Positions 8,256 to 16,383 of a DNA stretch of 36,227 bases are shown in pieces (positions within the stretch are counted from its first letter, which is position 1; the number at the start of each line of letters is the position of its first letter). A model generated the notes under the pieces. The model was not told where the DNA came from and searched no databases. It worked only from the letters and a program-made list of their open reading frames with translations. A program made the translations under genes and the position numbers. Source of the stretch: Veillonella montpellierensis DSM 17217 (GTDB taxonomy: Bacteria; Bacillota; Negativicutes; Veillonellales; Veillonellaceae); contig NZ_AUFY01000017.1 of assembly GCF_000426745.1 (NCBI RefSeq), positions 1-36,227 of the forward strand, written 5' to 3'.

Positions 8256-9617
8256 CTACAATACGATATGTCCTTCTGGATAAGCTATAGGATCTTGTGC
8301 CTTTCTACGCAAAGCAAATGTACCAATTAAGGTGAGCACCCCAATCCTACCGGTAAACATAATAATGATTAATACCCATTTACTACATGTATCCAAATAG
8401 GGTGTAATCCCCATCGATAAACCAACTGTACTAAAGGCAGATTGTACTTCAAATAATAATGATAAGAAGGGGTACGGTTCTTGCCATGCCAATATACAGG
8501 TTCCCAACAAAATGCAAAGGGTAGAAAAAAATACAATACCACAAGCACGGTAGATAGTATCATTAGCAATCGACGATTTGCCTAACACTACATCCGTACG
8601 TCGATTAAATATATGTGTTGATACAGCCCAAATAATGGCTATGGTACTAATTTTAACACCACCACCAGTTGAATTAGGTCCGGCTCCAATAAACATTAGT
8701 ATAATGGTTACAAATGCCGTAATAGGATGAACAGCACTATAATCAATAGTAGCGAGTCCAGCTGTACGAGGCGTAATAGCCTGAAATAATGCCGCTTGCC
8801 ATCTATCGAGATAGGCCAGTTGCCCCAATGTTTCCCCATTCGACCATTCTAACATGGCAATGAACACCGTACCTAGAACAACTAAAACGACTTGTCCATA
8901 TAGCATAATTCTCGTATGCAATTCTAAATGACGAATCCCCTTATATCCATTATGGCCTATATCATACAAAGCCATATACCCAAATCCGCCAATACTAATC
9001 AAAGTGCAAGTAATCAGTGTAAAAGCCCAATCACTAATCATGTTATAAGGTAATGTATTATCAAAAAATACAAATCCTGCATTACAAAACGTGGAAATTG
9101 ATTGTAATGTACCATAATAGAAGCTGCTACTTCCTAAGTAAGGGTATAATTGCCATATATACCCAATAGCACCTATCATTTCTACCACTACTGTTAAAGT
9201 AACAATACGTTTAACAAGTAAAACAATAGAATTGCGAGTATCTCCAGTATCTGCTTGTATTAAGAGGCGGTTTTCTAATCCAATCCGCTTTCTTAATACT
9301 AGCAGAATAATAGTAGATAATACCATCGTACCCATGCCACCAATTTGGATTAATACAATCATAATTAGTTGGCCTACTAGGGACCAATGTGTATACGTAT
9401 CCACCACTGTAAGTCCCGTAACAGATACACAGGAGGTAGCCGTAAATAAAGCATCTATAATTGATGTCATTCTATGATCTGCTGACGATATAGGTAACAT
9501 TAATAATATAGTACCTACAATAATAACGCCAATAAAGCTAATAGCCAGCCAGCGATAAGGATTAATAGCAGCTATAGCATGTAAACTTCTAGGCGTTAGG
9601 TGTTCTTTTTCTAACAT
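8256..9617 (-). CDS. ktrB: Potassium uptake transporter membrane subunit KtrB (TrkH family)
   Basis: A 453-residue inner-membrane K+ translocating subunit. All four pore-loop repeats of the Trk/Ktr family are visible in order: TSCVSVTGLTV, STFCNAGF, TPRTAGLATID and SAFSTVGLSMG, each with the selectivity-filter glycine. About eight or more hydrophobic helices surround them. A lone cytosolic partner, KtrA, follows 10 bp downstream. The ribosome site is weak (GGTG about 8 nt before the ATG). A dyad TAATGAG-CCGA-CTCATTA at 9652-9669 lies 34 bp upstream of the start. The system imports K+ (Na+-coupled in well-studied Ktr systems), controlling turgor and pH. Confidence 0.93.
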   Translation of the reverse strand: MLEKEHLTPRSLHAIAAINPYRWLAISFIGVIIVGTILLMLPISSADHRMTSIIDALFTATSCVSVTGLTVVDTYTHWSLVGQLIMIVLIQIGGMGTMVLSTIILLVLRKRIGLENRLLIQADTGDTRNSIVLLVKRIVTLTVVVEMIGAIGYIWQLYPYLGSSSFYYGTLQSISTFCNAGFVFFDNTLPYNMISDWAFTLITCTLISIGGFGYMALYDIGHNGYKGIRHLELHTRIMLYGQVVLVVLGTVFIAMLEWSNGETLGQLAYLDRWQAALFQAITPRTAGLATIDYSAVHPITAFVTIILMFIGAGPNSTGGGVKISTIAIIWAVSTHIFNRRTDVVLGKSSIANDTIYRACGIVFFSTLCILLGTCILAWQEPYPFLSLLFEVQSAFSTVGLSMGITPYLDTCSKWVLIIIMFTGRIGVLTLIGTFALRRKAQDPIAYPEGHIVL

Positions 9618-9651
9618 AATAGATTCACCACGATATTACTAAAATGGACTA

Positions 9652-9669
9652 TAATGAGCCGACTCATTA
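9652..9669. promoter_or_regulatory. 18-bp dyad upstream of ktrB
   Basis: TAATGAG (9652-9658) and CTCATTA (9663-9669) form perfect 7-bp arms around CCGA, in the leader or promoter region of ktrBA. It could be an operator or a short RNA hairpin. The sequence is too short for the known cyclic di-AMP riboswitch, and no motif of that class was seen. Confidence 0.35.
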
Positions 9670-9721
9670 CATGTGACGATACTCACCATAGTCCCTTATA
9701 TGACGCGTATAAAAACTAATA

Positions 9722-10312
9722 CTAATCCTTATTAATTGGTTCTCCCTTGCTCTGTGAAAGAATAGAGCCTGTAGTCGCATCGACCACTACATCTATTTTC
9801 ATTCCATTATGGTGTACTGTAACTGTATAGGAAACCTTTCCTTTTTCAGCTTCTACCTTCCAACCCTTGGCAATGGCACCCTCTCCTACACTAGATACAG
9901 CGTTAGCTTCTGCCGCATGAGGAGCAATCACATTAGCTGGATTAAAAATTTTTTCCACTAAATTCTTTTCTCGACCTGATACTTCTTGTTTTTTAATAGC
10001 CCCAGTAATAACATCAATAGAAATTTTATACGTATTTTTCAACGTATATCCTTCTACTTGATACACAAATTGACCTTTATCTGCTCGTAAAGAAATAGAA
10101 TGTACTGCCGAATCAGGATAGGTAGTTAAAAAAATAGTTGCTGCTTCTGACATTGATAATAACATGGACTGACCTGGCTTACGATTCAATGTTTGTGCTG
10201 CCATATCAGCATTACTAGTTGCCGCTAGTGCATTCATCGGTATAACACTAACAAAAAGACCTAACACAACTGCGCCTGTCACCATAGATGATACAAATTT
10301 TTTATTCATCAT
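9722..10312 (-). CDS. Secreted PepSY-domain protein
   Basis: A 196-residue exported protein. Residues about 1-30 form a signal peptide (basic start MMNKK, hydrophobic core, ALA cleavage region). Two PepSY-like repeats follow: one covering the segment FVYQVEGYTLKNTYKISID with VITGAI, and a second with VSYTVTVHHNGMKIDVVVD and ATTGSI. These strand-turn units ending in 'D..TG.I' are typical of PepSY, a domain found in peptidase propeptides and small periplasmic proteins thought to bind or inhibit peptidases. No enzyme active site is seen. The start at 10312 has AGGAGG 7 nt upstream; a longer frame beginning 21 nt earlier would place the ribosome site inside the gene. It has its own promoter overlapped by a palindrome. 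Confidence 0.82.
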   Translation of the reverse strand: MMNKKFVSSMVTGAVVLGLFVSVIPMNALAATSNADMAAQTLNRKPGQSMLLSMSEAATIFLTTYPDSAVHSISLRADKGQFVYQVEGYTLKNTYKISIDVITGAIKKQEVSGREKNLVEKIFNPANVIAPHAAEANAVSSVGEGAIAKGWKVEAEKGKVSYTVTVHHNGMKIDVVVDATTGSILSQSKGEPINKD

Positions 10313-10351
10313 ATAACAACCTCCTAATAGCAATTATCATATATTAAAGAA

Positions 10352-10388
10352 AGTATAACAAAATCATATGATATATACAATATATCAT
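10352..10388 (-). promoter_or_regulatory. Promoter of the PepSY gene with an overlapping palindromic operator
   Basis: On the minus strand TTGTAT (10375-10380), 17 nt and TATACT (10352-10357) form a good promoter. A perfect 21-bp palindrome, ATGATATAT-ACA-ATATATCAT (10368-10388), covers the -35 box, which is a classical repressor position. The regulator is unknown. Confidence 0.6.
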
Positions 10389-10410
10389 GTAGTATAAGTA
10401 TCATACCATT

Positions 10411-11529
10411 TTATTCAATATTCGTATGTAGTCGGCGATTTACATCTTCTCGTAACAGCTTATAAATCGTGGCTGTTAACGGTACACTCAATAACATTCC
10501 CACTATACCAAACAACGCACCACCAATAGTGACGGAAGCAAACACCCATAATCCTGGTAAGCCTACCGATCCTCCTACGATGCGAGGATAAATGAAATTA
10601 CCTTCTACTTGTTGCATTACCACTAATATAATTAAATATACCAACGCTTCCATGGGACTGACTGTCAATACCATCAAGAGGCCCATAATACCACCTACAT
10701 AAGCGCCTACCATGGGTACAAGTGCCGTTAAGCCAATTACACAACCGATGGTAGATGCATAGGATACTTGAAAAATAGCCAGTACCACACCTACTAATGT
10801 ACCTAATATAACAGCATCTAGAAACTGACCAACAAAAAACTTACTAAATGTATCTGATCCAACGGATACAATGTGACTCATCTTTCCAACCATCGTATCT
10901 GGCAAATATGCTCTAAACAACTTGCTAAATTGATAGGTAAGTCGCTCTTTATCTAGCAAGATATAAATAGCAAAAATGAGACCAATGACGAAATTAATAA
11001 ACCATGTTACTGCTGACCCCATAGTAGATACAATATACCTACCGCCTTGTGTTCCCCATGTACGAACTTGTTCTATCATACTTTCTGTAGAAATTGAATC
11101 TGCTACAGTAATATTATTTCCTACTTGAATCACACTAATATGCGTCGTTACCCATCGCATAGTGTCTGTATACAAAACTGGTAGTGAATTAACAATAATC
11201 CCTAATGAATGTATTAATTGTGGAATCGCCATCCGTCCAATAAAAGAAATAACTACTATGATGGTAACTAACGACAGAATAATAGACACTAATCTTTCCA
11301 AATTAGTGTATCCTTTACTAGGGAATATTCGTCTCCATAATCGTTCAAATTGTTGTACTAAAATATCTAAAACAAATGCCAAAATAGCGCCAATTATAAA
11401 TGGTACAAGTGCTTCAATTAAGGCGGAAATAATCGCCAATACATCATTAAATCGTATGGCAATAATTCCCATAATACCGGCTAATACAACGGCTATAATA
11501 ATTCCTTTATAAGGTGTTAACCATTTCAT
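10411..11529 (-). CDS. AI-2E family (PerM-like) transporter
   Basis: A 372-residue polytopic inner-membrane protein of the AI-2E transporter family (formerly UPF0118). Pairs of hydrophobic helices at the N-terminus (about 8-26 and 30-58) precede a segment of roughly 90 residues with alternating hydrophobic and polar parts. The conserved C-terminal membrane block follows: GALVPM-like LTALVPMVGAYVGGIMGLL, then EGNFIYPRIVGGSVGLPGLWVF, then a last helix. The family name comes from one member implicated in AI-2 export; others are Na+/H+ antiporters, so substrate is unknown here. It starts 22 bp after the DoxX gene, with GGAG about 10 nt before the ATG, and is probably co-transcribed with it. Confidence 0.85.
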   Translation of the reverse strand: MKWLTPYKGIIIAVVLAGIMGIIAIRFNDVLAIISALIEALVPFIIGAILAFVLDILVQQFERLWRRIFPSKGYTNLERLVSIILSLVTIIVVISFIGRMAIPQLIHSLGIIVNSLPVLYTDTMRWVTTHISVIQVGNNITVADSISTESMIEQVRTWGTQGGRYIVSTMGSAVTWFINFVIGLIFAIYILLDKERLTYQFSKLFRAYLPDTMVGKMSHIVSVGSDTFSKFFVGQFLDAVILGTLVGVVLAIFQVSYASTIGCVIGLTALVPMVGAYVGGIMGLLMVLTVSPMEALVYLIILVVMQQVEGNFIYPRIVGGSVGLPGLWVFASVTIGGALFGIVGMLLSVPLTATIYKLLREDVNRRLHTNIE

Positions 11530-11551
11530 CGACTATGCTCCACTTCTATGA

Positions 11552-11971
11552 TTATCGTCTTCCCGTAATCATATAATCAATGCTATAGCGGCCAGGGCCT
11601 CCAATAAAAATCATTAAAAATCCAACACCAACTTCAACAGGATATATCCAGTGAAGAAAACCTGTATCATATTGCACCCATATAGCCATAGCTAATACAA
11701 TACACACCATCAACGACCCAAGCCTAGAAAACAAGCCAATCCCGACTAAAATACCGCCTATTATTTCACATAGAGCCGCTACTATACCAAACTCATAATA
11801 CCAACTATGAATACCTAATAAACTAACAGCACTACCTACAGAAGCAATCACATCATTGCTGGACTGTAACTTAGCAAGGCCATGCATAAAAATTGCTAAG
11901 CCTATCACAATACGATATATAAAAAGTCCTAAATCTTGGTGCCTAAATAGCCCTCTGAACAATAAGGACAT
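11552..11971 (-). CDS. DoxX family membrane protein
   Basis: A 139-residue protein with about four transmembrane helices and the DoxX pattern: LFIYRIVIGLAIFMHGLAKL near the N-terminus, then LCEIIGGILVGIGLFSRLGS, then a long helix and a C-terminal GGPGRYSID motif resembling the 'GpGrySlD' end typical of the family. DoxX proteins are small membrane proteins linked to thiosulfate oxidation or redox stress in some bacteria; no definite function can be assigned here. The ribosome site AAGGAGGA is very strong, 6-7 nt before the ATG. It is the first gene of a likely two-gene unit with the AI-2E family gene. Confidence 0.88.
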   Translation of the reverse strand: MSLLFRGLFRHQDLGLFIYRIVIGLAIFMHGLAKLQSSNDVIASVGSAVSLLGIHSWYYEFGIVAALCEIIGGILVGIGLFSRLGSLMVCIVLAMAIWVQYDTGFLHWIYPVEVGVGFLMIFIGGPGRYSIDYMITGRR

Positions 11972-12135
11972 AGTAAATCCTCCTTGCCTATATGCAAATA
12001 ATGCACATTGCAGATAATGACAACCGCAATGTGCTATCGTATAGGAATCATATATTTTTATTGACTACTATACTACTTACTATTAACTATAATACTACCT
12101 GCCAATCATTGTTTTCTAAAATCATGTCCATACAA

Positions 12136-12309
12136 CTAGTACGGACGATGTGACATATTAGTAGATGTAGGCTGAGATGCATCTATGTTCATATCAACCA
12201 TACGTGTAGCCCATTGAAATTCATCTTTATCAAATTGAGCTTGTGGTGTTGCCCCTACTATGGCACTCCAGAAAGCAGCCACTACAAATGCTATAATATA
12301 TTTTTTCAT
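12136..12309 (-). CDS. Small secreted peptide, hypothetical
   Basis: A 57-residue frame beginning with a clear signal peptide: MKKY, a hydrophobic core (IIAFVVAAFW) and small residues before ATPQA. The mature part is only about 35 residues, polar, ending in SHRPY. The ATG at 12309 was chosen because it begins the signal peptide. The frame also opens at a GTG 57 nt upstream (12366), but that adds a charged, non-secretory N-terminus. GAGG is present but about 15 nt from the ATG, so initiation is not well supported. No family recognised. It stands alone between the DoxX gene and the divergent DUF1638 gene. Confidence 0.5.
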   Translation of the reverse strand: MKKYIIAFVVAAFWSAIVGATPQAQFDKDEFQWATRMVDMNIDASQPTSTNMSHRPY

Positions 12310-12448
12310 ATTCTTTAATTGTATCCTCGCTACATTACTAAATCTACCTATAATTATATATTTCACTATATAAAATTCTACAGTATTTCTTATTCATTAT
12401 ACATAAAATCACAAGATTTTTCAATTTCCATTTCTAATCAGTCATCAC

Positions 12449-12477
12449 TTGTTTCTCTCTACATAATCCCTTATACT
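12449..12477 (+). promoter_or_regulatory. Promoter of the DUF1638 gene
   Basis: TTGTTT (12449-12454), 17 nt and TATACT (12472-12477) lie 118 bp before the start codon, implying a leader of about 110 nt. Confidence 0.55.
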
Positions 12478-12553
12478 GAAAGTATATTTATAAGTATATA
12501 AAAAGCTATTCATCAATAGATATATATAACTACTATGATAAGTATCTACGATT

Positions 12554-12594
12554 AGAAAGGAGTTCCGATAGTCATATAACTATCGTACTATACC
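12554..12594 (+). promoter_or_regulatory. Ribosome site separated from its start codon by a hairpin
   Basis: AAGGAG (12557-12562) is the only good ribosome site for the DUF1638 gene but lies 32 nt from the ATG. Between them CGATAGT (12566-12572) pairs with ACTATCG (12579-12585) around a 6-nt loop. Folding this 20-nt hairpin would shorten the effective distance to about 12 nt. An in-frame TAA at 12577-12579 rules out any earlier start. Confidence 0.5.
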
Positions 12595-13263
12595 ATGATG
12601 AAATCAATTATTCTCGCTTGCCCTACACTTCGTTATGAATTAACTGCGGCCCTTACGTCACAGCATGCTACTATTCCGATTCAATATATACCACAACATT
12701 TACATGAGACACCCGATGCATTACAACGTCATTTACAACAATGCATTCATCAATTATCTAATGAATACGATCGTATCATCATCTGTGTATCCTCCTGTGG
12801 TGGCGGTACGGCAGGACTTATGTCTAACTCCAGTGAGTTAATCATCCCACGCACACGTGATTGTATTGATATTCTATTATCCAATGAAGATTCGCTAACA
12901 ACTCTACAACGTCCTATTGATGGTGTTATTTTTACTAAAGGTTGGGTCGATTTTAATACAAATTCCCCTCACTCTCTAAGTAATTTGACCCAAACTAAAG
13001 GGAAAGAGTATGCTGAAAATTACATACGTAATCTATATGATGGATTTAATCATTTTTATTTTGTCGACACTGGATTAGGTCATTTACCATATATCCTCGA
13101 AAAAATGACGCCTCTAGTAGACTGTCTATATGGCACATCAGATATCATACATGGCAACTATGGGATTTTAAAAAAAATAGCCCGTGAACAATTTGATGAA
13201 GACTTTATCAAATTATCAGCACACATGGCAGTGGATACCAGTCAATTTCTAAGTTGGTGCTAG
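12595..13263 (+). CDS. DUF1638 domain protein
   Basis: A 222-residue soluble protein matching the DUF1638 pattern over its whole length. It has an IILACPTLRYEL start, a PQHLHETPDALQRHL segment with the family's 'LH..P..L', the cysteine-glycine motif CGGGTAGL (about 68-75), then IPRTRDCIDILL and a GWVDFN segment. Members of this family are often found near corrinoid or methyltransferase genes in anaerobes and have two conserved cysteines, suggesting metal or cofactor binding; the activity is unknown. None of those partner genes is present here. A second ATG follows the first immediately, so the start could be 12595 or 12598. It may be read together with the Sel1 protein and apt genes downstream, but a 223-bp gap with an inverted repeat intervenes. 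Confidence 0.8.
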   Translation: MMKSIILACPTLRYELTAALTSQHATIPIQYIPQHLHETPDALQRHLQQCIHQLSNEYDRIIICVSSCGGGTAGLMSNSSELIIPRTRDCIDILLSNEDSLTTLQRPIDGVIFTKGWVDFNTNSPHSLSNLTQTKGKEYAENYIRNLYDGFNHFYFVDTGLGHLPYILEKMTPLVDCLYGTSDIIHGNYGILKKIAREQFDEDFIKLSAHMAVDTSQFLSWC

Positions 13264-13326
13264 TTATGTACATGCATCATCTATAGTAGACTTACATATA
13301 ACACAGAGGCTGAATATGTAATAAAC

Positions 13327-13385
13327 AAGTAGCTAATTCGCCACAGCATATATAAAAAGGAACTGTGCGCCCCTATTAGCTACTT
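13327..13385. repeat. Inverted repeat between the DUF1638 and Sel1-repeat genes
   Basis: AAGTAGCTAAT (13327-13337) pairs with ATTAGCTACTT (13375-13385). Inside the 37-nt loop CACAG (13342-13346) pairs with CTGTG (13363-13367), leaving an AU-rich apical loop that contains AAAAAGGAA. There is no U-run directly after the stem on either strand, so a plain terminator is doubtful. Confidence 0.5.
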
Positions 13386-13486
13386 ATTCATCTTCATGCA
13401 GTATAATAGTAATCGACACTATAATTCGTATACTAATCTAGTATATAGAAAATCATATATAAATTATCATTCTAATGGGAGCAATC

Positions 13487-15652
13487 ATGGGAATTTATTT
13501 TACTGATGAAGTCCAAATTGCCTATGAAAAGGTATTCTATTCTTGGGATCCACTAATCATTCAGGAAGGACAATCAAAATTACAAATATATGCTGATCAA
13601 GGAAATGGTGATGCAGCCGCCTTACTAAGTCGCACCTATGCAGGATCTGAGTTTTTTTGGCCTGGTGCCTCTATAAAAGAAAATGATGCACTAACAGCAC
13701 ATTATTTACAACAAAGCATTAAACAATCAAGTGCCATTGGATTACTACAGGGTTTACGCACTGCTGGAGCCATTTTACCCTCTCTCAATCGGCAACTACC
13801 TATTACCAAAGAAGAGGCCTTTAATCGCGTATTATCCGCCGCGATACAAGGTGATGCCTATTGTCAATATGTAATCGGTAATGTCTACTATTGGGGGGAC
13901 TATACCACAATTGGACCTAGTGCGATTAACCGTTTGCATGCTCACGCTAATTGGATGAGCAAATTAAAAAAACTATTCATATCCACTAGAACATACTACC
14001 AAAAACTAGCAACTATAGAAGCCGACTATTGGTTAGATTTGTCATTAACGAATGGGTTTTCTATGTTTCCTGATAACTTAAGAAATCTCTACTTACGCCA
14101 AAAGAAATATGATTTAGCTAGATCTGTTATGACTCGTGCCGCCTCTTGTGGTAATCCTAATGCCATGTACTGGTGTGGTATTTATGCGGAAAAAGATGAT
14201 AATGACATAGAAAAAGCACTCTACTGGTACGAACAAGCTGCACAGTATCATGACATAGACGGATTAGAAGAAGCGGGTGATATGTATTTCAAGGATAAAG
14301 GCATTCCTCTCAATGGACCTAAAGCAGTTACCTACTATGAAGAAGCCGCTTCTCTAGGAAACCCCTATTGCATGATTCAATGTGTGTATGCCTATTTCTT
14401 TGGACTTCATGGCATTACCGCCGATTACGGTCGCTCAGCTTATTGGGCATTGCGAGCCCTCGGTTCTAGTCATGAAAGTTATCTCTATCCTTTTTTAAGT
14501 TACATGTATCTGCATGGTTTGGGCGTAACCCAAGATCGTGCGGCAGCTCTATACTATCTACAAAAAGGACTACAAGAATTTAAACGTCGTGCCAAAGAAA
14601 ACAACTTTCAATACGTTCCGCTCATGCAGGAAATTTTATTTTGTGCACTCGGTTACGCTCATGAACATGGGTATTTCACGAAAACACCAGACTTTGAAAA
14701 AGCTGTATTAGCCTATCAACAAGCTAATTGCCGAGAAGGAGAAGAACGATTAAAGAGTTTTTCCTACGCTAACGGCATATGGACACGTCATGATGAAAGT
14801 TCCCGTACTACTTGTTATCAATTTGATAACATCTATCCTCGGCAGCACTATACACTATACATAAGTAAACACGCATCAACCCCAGCACATCGCACATCAC
14901 TACATTCTTGGGATATGCTAGTACAAGAATTATCCATGCATCATGAGTTACATCTTACGTACAACACGGTAAAATCCGTACCGCACATGTTTGTTGCTAT
15001 TGCTTCTGTATCCGCTAAGGAAATTGATGCACAGCACATAGAAATAACCTTTTATGGCTCTCAAGAAATTAGTCGCGAAGATGGTTTGCTATTACAAAAA
15101 GAACCATCAAAAAAAGAAAACACCTATATTCCTATGGTTCCTATCAACGATGGTCAGCAATTCTTAGTTGACCAAAATGTATCGGCCGTAGTACCTAGAT
15201 CAGAAGGCATGTCAATTATATCTAACCTATATAGTACAGGGGCCTTACCATCCATGCACGATTGGCATACACAGTACCGAACTCTCCCTATCCCTGTCGA
15301 CTCCATTATATTAGAGGTCGACCAACAAACATTTATTTTAACAGATTTACCCAACGATCAAGAAGAAATTACAGCAGCCTTACTCACATTACAAGACGGT
15401 GGATGTAGTAAAGTAGCTTTGCATTTGGAAAGCTTTAAAACGGGAGCTTTTTGTATGTACCGAAGCAAACATCATGCAACCTCGTATAGAGTCCAACTAT
15501 TTATGCCTAATCAGGGAAGCCCCATCGTGTGTGAAACAGAAATACACAACATCATTTCACTTAACTATTGGTTAAGTGCATTTTTACTCAACGGATCCTA
15601 CCCAGATACAAGTTCTTGGCGCAAAAAGCGATTAAAACTAAAAAAATCCTAG
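13487..15652 (+). CDS. Large Sel1-like repeat protein
   Basis: A 721-residue protein without signal peptide or membrane helix, so probably cytosolic. Sel1-like/TPR-like alpha-helical repeats are clear at about 215-420, for example ALYWYEQAA...GLEEAGDMYF and AVTYYEEAASLGNP, and degenerate repeats occur nearer the N-terminus (LLSRTYAG, ALTAHYLQQS). Such repeats form a solenoid for protein-protein binding. From about 424 to the end the sequence switches to a predicted beta-rich region (YTLYISKHAS, HIEITFYGSQE, KVALHLESF) with no family I recognise. GGGAG lies 5 nt before the ATG at 13487; an ATG 12 nt upstream would overlap that site. apt follows after 33 bp, so the two are probably co-transcribed. 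Partner and role are unknown. Confidence 0.8.
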   Translation: MGIYFTDEVQIAYEKVFYSWDPLIIQEGQSKLQIYADQGNGDAAALLSRTYAGSEFFWPGASIKENDALTAHYLQQSIKQSSAIGLLQGLRTAGAILPSLNRQLPITKEEAFNRVLSAAIQGDAYCQYVIGNVYYWGDYTTIGPSAINRLHAHANWMSKLKKLFISTRTYYQKLATIEADYWLDLSLTNGFSMFPDNLRNLYLRQKKYDLARSVMTRAASCGNPNAMYWCGIYAEKDDNDIEKALYWYEQAAQYHDIDGLEEAGDMYFKDKGIPLNGPKAVTYYEEAASLGNPYCMIQCVYAYFFGLHGITADYGRSAYWALRALGSSHESYLYPFLSYMYLHGLGVTQDRAAALYYLQKGLQEFKRRAKENNFQYVPLMQEILFCALGYAHEHGYFTKTPDFEKAVLAYQQANCREGEERLKSFSYANGIWTRHDESSRTTCYQFDNIYPRQHYTLYISKHASTPAHRTSLHSWDMLVQELSMHHELHLTYNTVKSVPHMFVAIASVSAKEIDAQHIEITFYGSQEISREDGLLLQKEPSKKENTYIPMVPINDGQQFLVDQNVSAVVPRSEGMSIISNLYSTGALPSMHDWHTQYRTLPIPVDSIILEVDQQTFILTDLPNDQEEITAALLTLQDGGCSKVALHLESFKTGAFCMYRSKHHATSYRVQLFMPNQGSPIVCETEIHNIISLNYWLSAFLLNGSYPDTSSWRKKRLKLKKS

Positions 15653-15685
15653 CCTATTCAAATATAGTATGAAGGAGTTATACAG

Positions 15686-16216
15686 ATGAATACAAAAGAT
15701 ATACAGTATATAGAGTCATTAATACGAACGATTCCTAATTTCCCCAGTCCCAACATTCTATTCCGTGATATTACCACCGTCTTAAAGGATGCTCGTGGCT
15801 TTCATATAATAATTGATGATCTTCTGCAGCGCTATCAACATGCTAATATTGATTATGTACTCGGTGCTGAAGCTCGTGGTTTTATAGTAGGGGCCCCTTT
15901 AGCCTATGCCTTAGATGCAGGATTTGTTCCAGCTAGAAAGCCAGGTAAATTACCTGGTGAAGTAATACAAGCCTCTTACGAATTAGAATATGGTCACAAT
16001 ACCATTGAAATCCATAAAGATGCATTCCCTCCTAATGCCAATGTGCTAATTATAGATGATTTATTAGCTACTGGTGGTACAGCTAATGCAATGACTTCTC
16101 TTGTAGAGCAACTAAATGCTCATATATATGAACTAGCCTTTACCATTGAACTCAGTGACTGTCATGGTCGCGAACATCTAAAACCCTATCCAGTATATAC
16201 GCAATTAGTCTACTAG
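15686..16216 (+). CDS. apt: Adenine phosphoribosyltransferase
   Basis: A 176-residue cytosolic purine-salvage enzyme converting adenine and PRPP to AMP and pyrophosphate. It shows the family's N-terminal IPNFPSPNILFRDIT (16-30), which matches the 'dfP.pGilFrDit' motif, then GAEARGFIVGAPLA (60-73), ARKPGKLPGE (83-92) and the PRPP-binding motif VLIIDDLLATGGT (120-132). The motif order and length are typical of Apt. GAAGGAG sits about 9 nt upstream of the ATG. It is the last gene of the plus-strand group 12595-16216 and ends at a strong terminator. Confidence 0.95.
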   Translation: MNTKDIQYIESLIRTIPNFPSPNILFRDITTVLKDARGFHIIIDDLLQRYQHANIDYVLGAEARGFIVGAPLAYALDAGFVPARKPGKLPGEVIQASYELEYGHNTIEIHKDAFPPNANVLIIDDLLATGGTANAMTSLVEQLNAHIYELAFTIELSDCHGREHLKPYPVYTQLVY

Positions 16217-16332
16217 CGTTCACTACTATATACAATGATCTATCGAATAAACACTGACAAATAGGAATTAGAGCTTATACACACATTGCTAAAATGGTGC
16301 CATAGATATAACAAGCTAATAATACATACTAA

Positions 16333-16374
16333 AAAAGAGCTTCGCCAAGTCACTACACTTGACGAAGCTCTTTT
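16333..16374. terminator. Bidirectional terminator between apt and the DUF2680-like gene
   Basis: An 18-nt arm (16333-16350) pairs with 16357-16374 with one mismatch around CACTAC. It starts with AAAA and ends with TTTT, so it can act for apt (plus) and for the second receptor operon (minus), whose last stop codon is 10 bp away. Confidence 0.88.
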
Positions 16375-16383
16375 CTATAAGTT

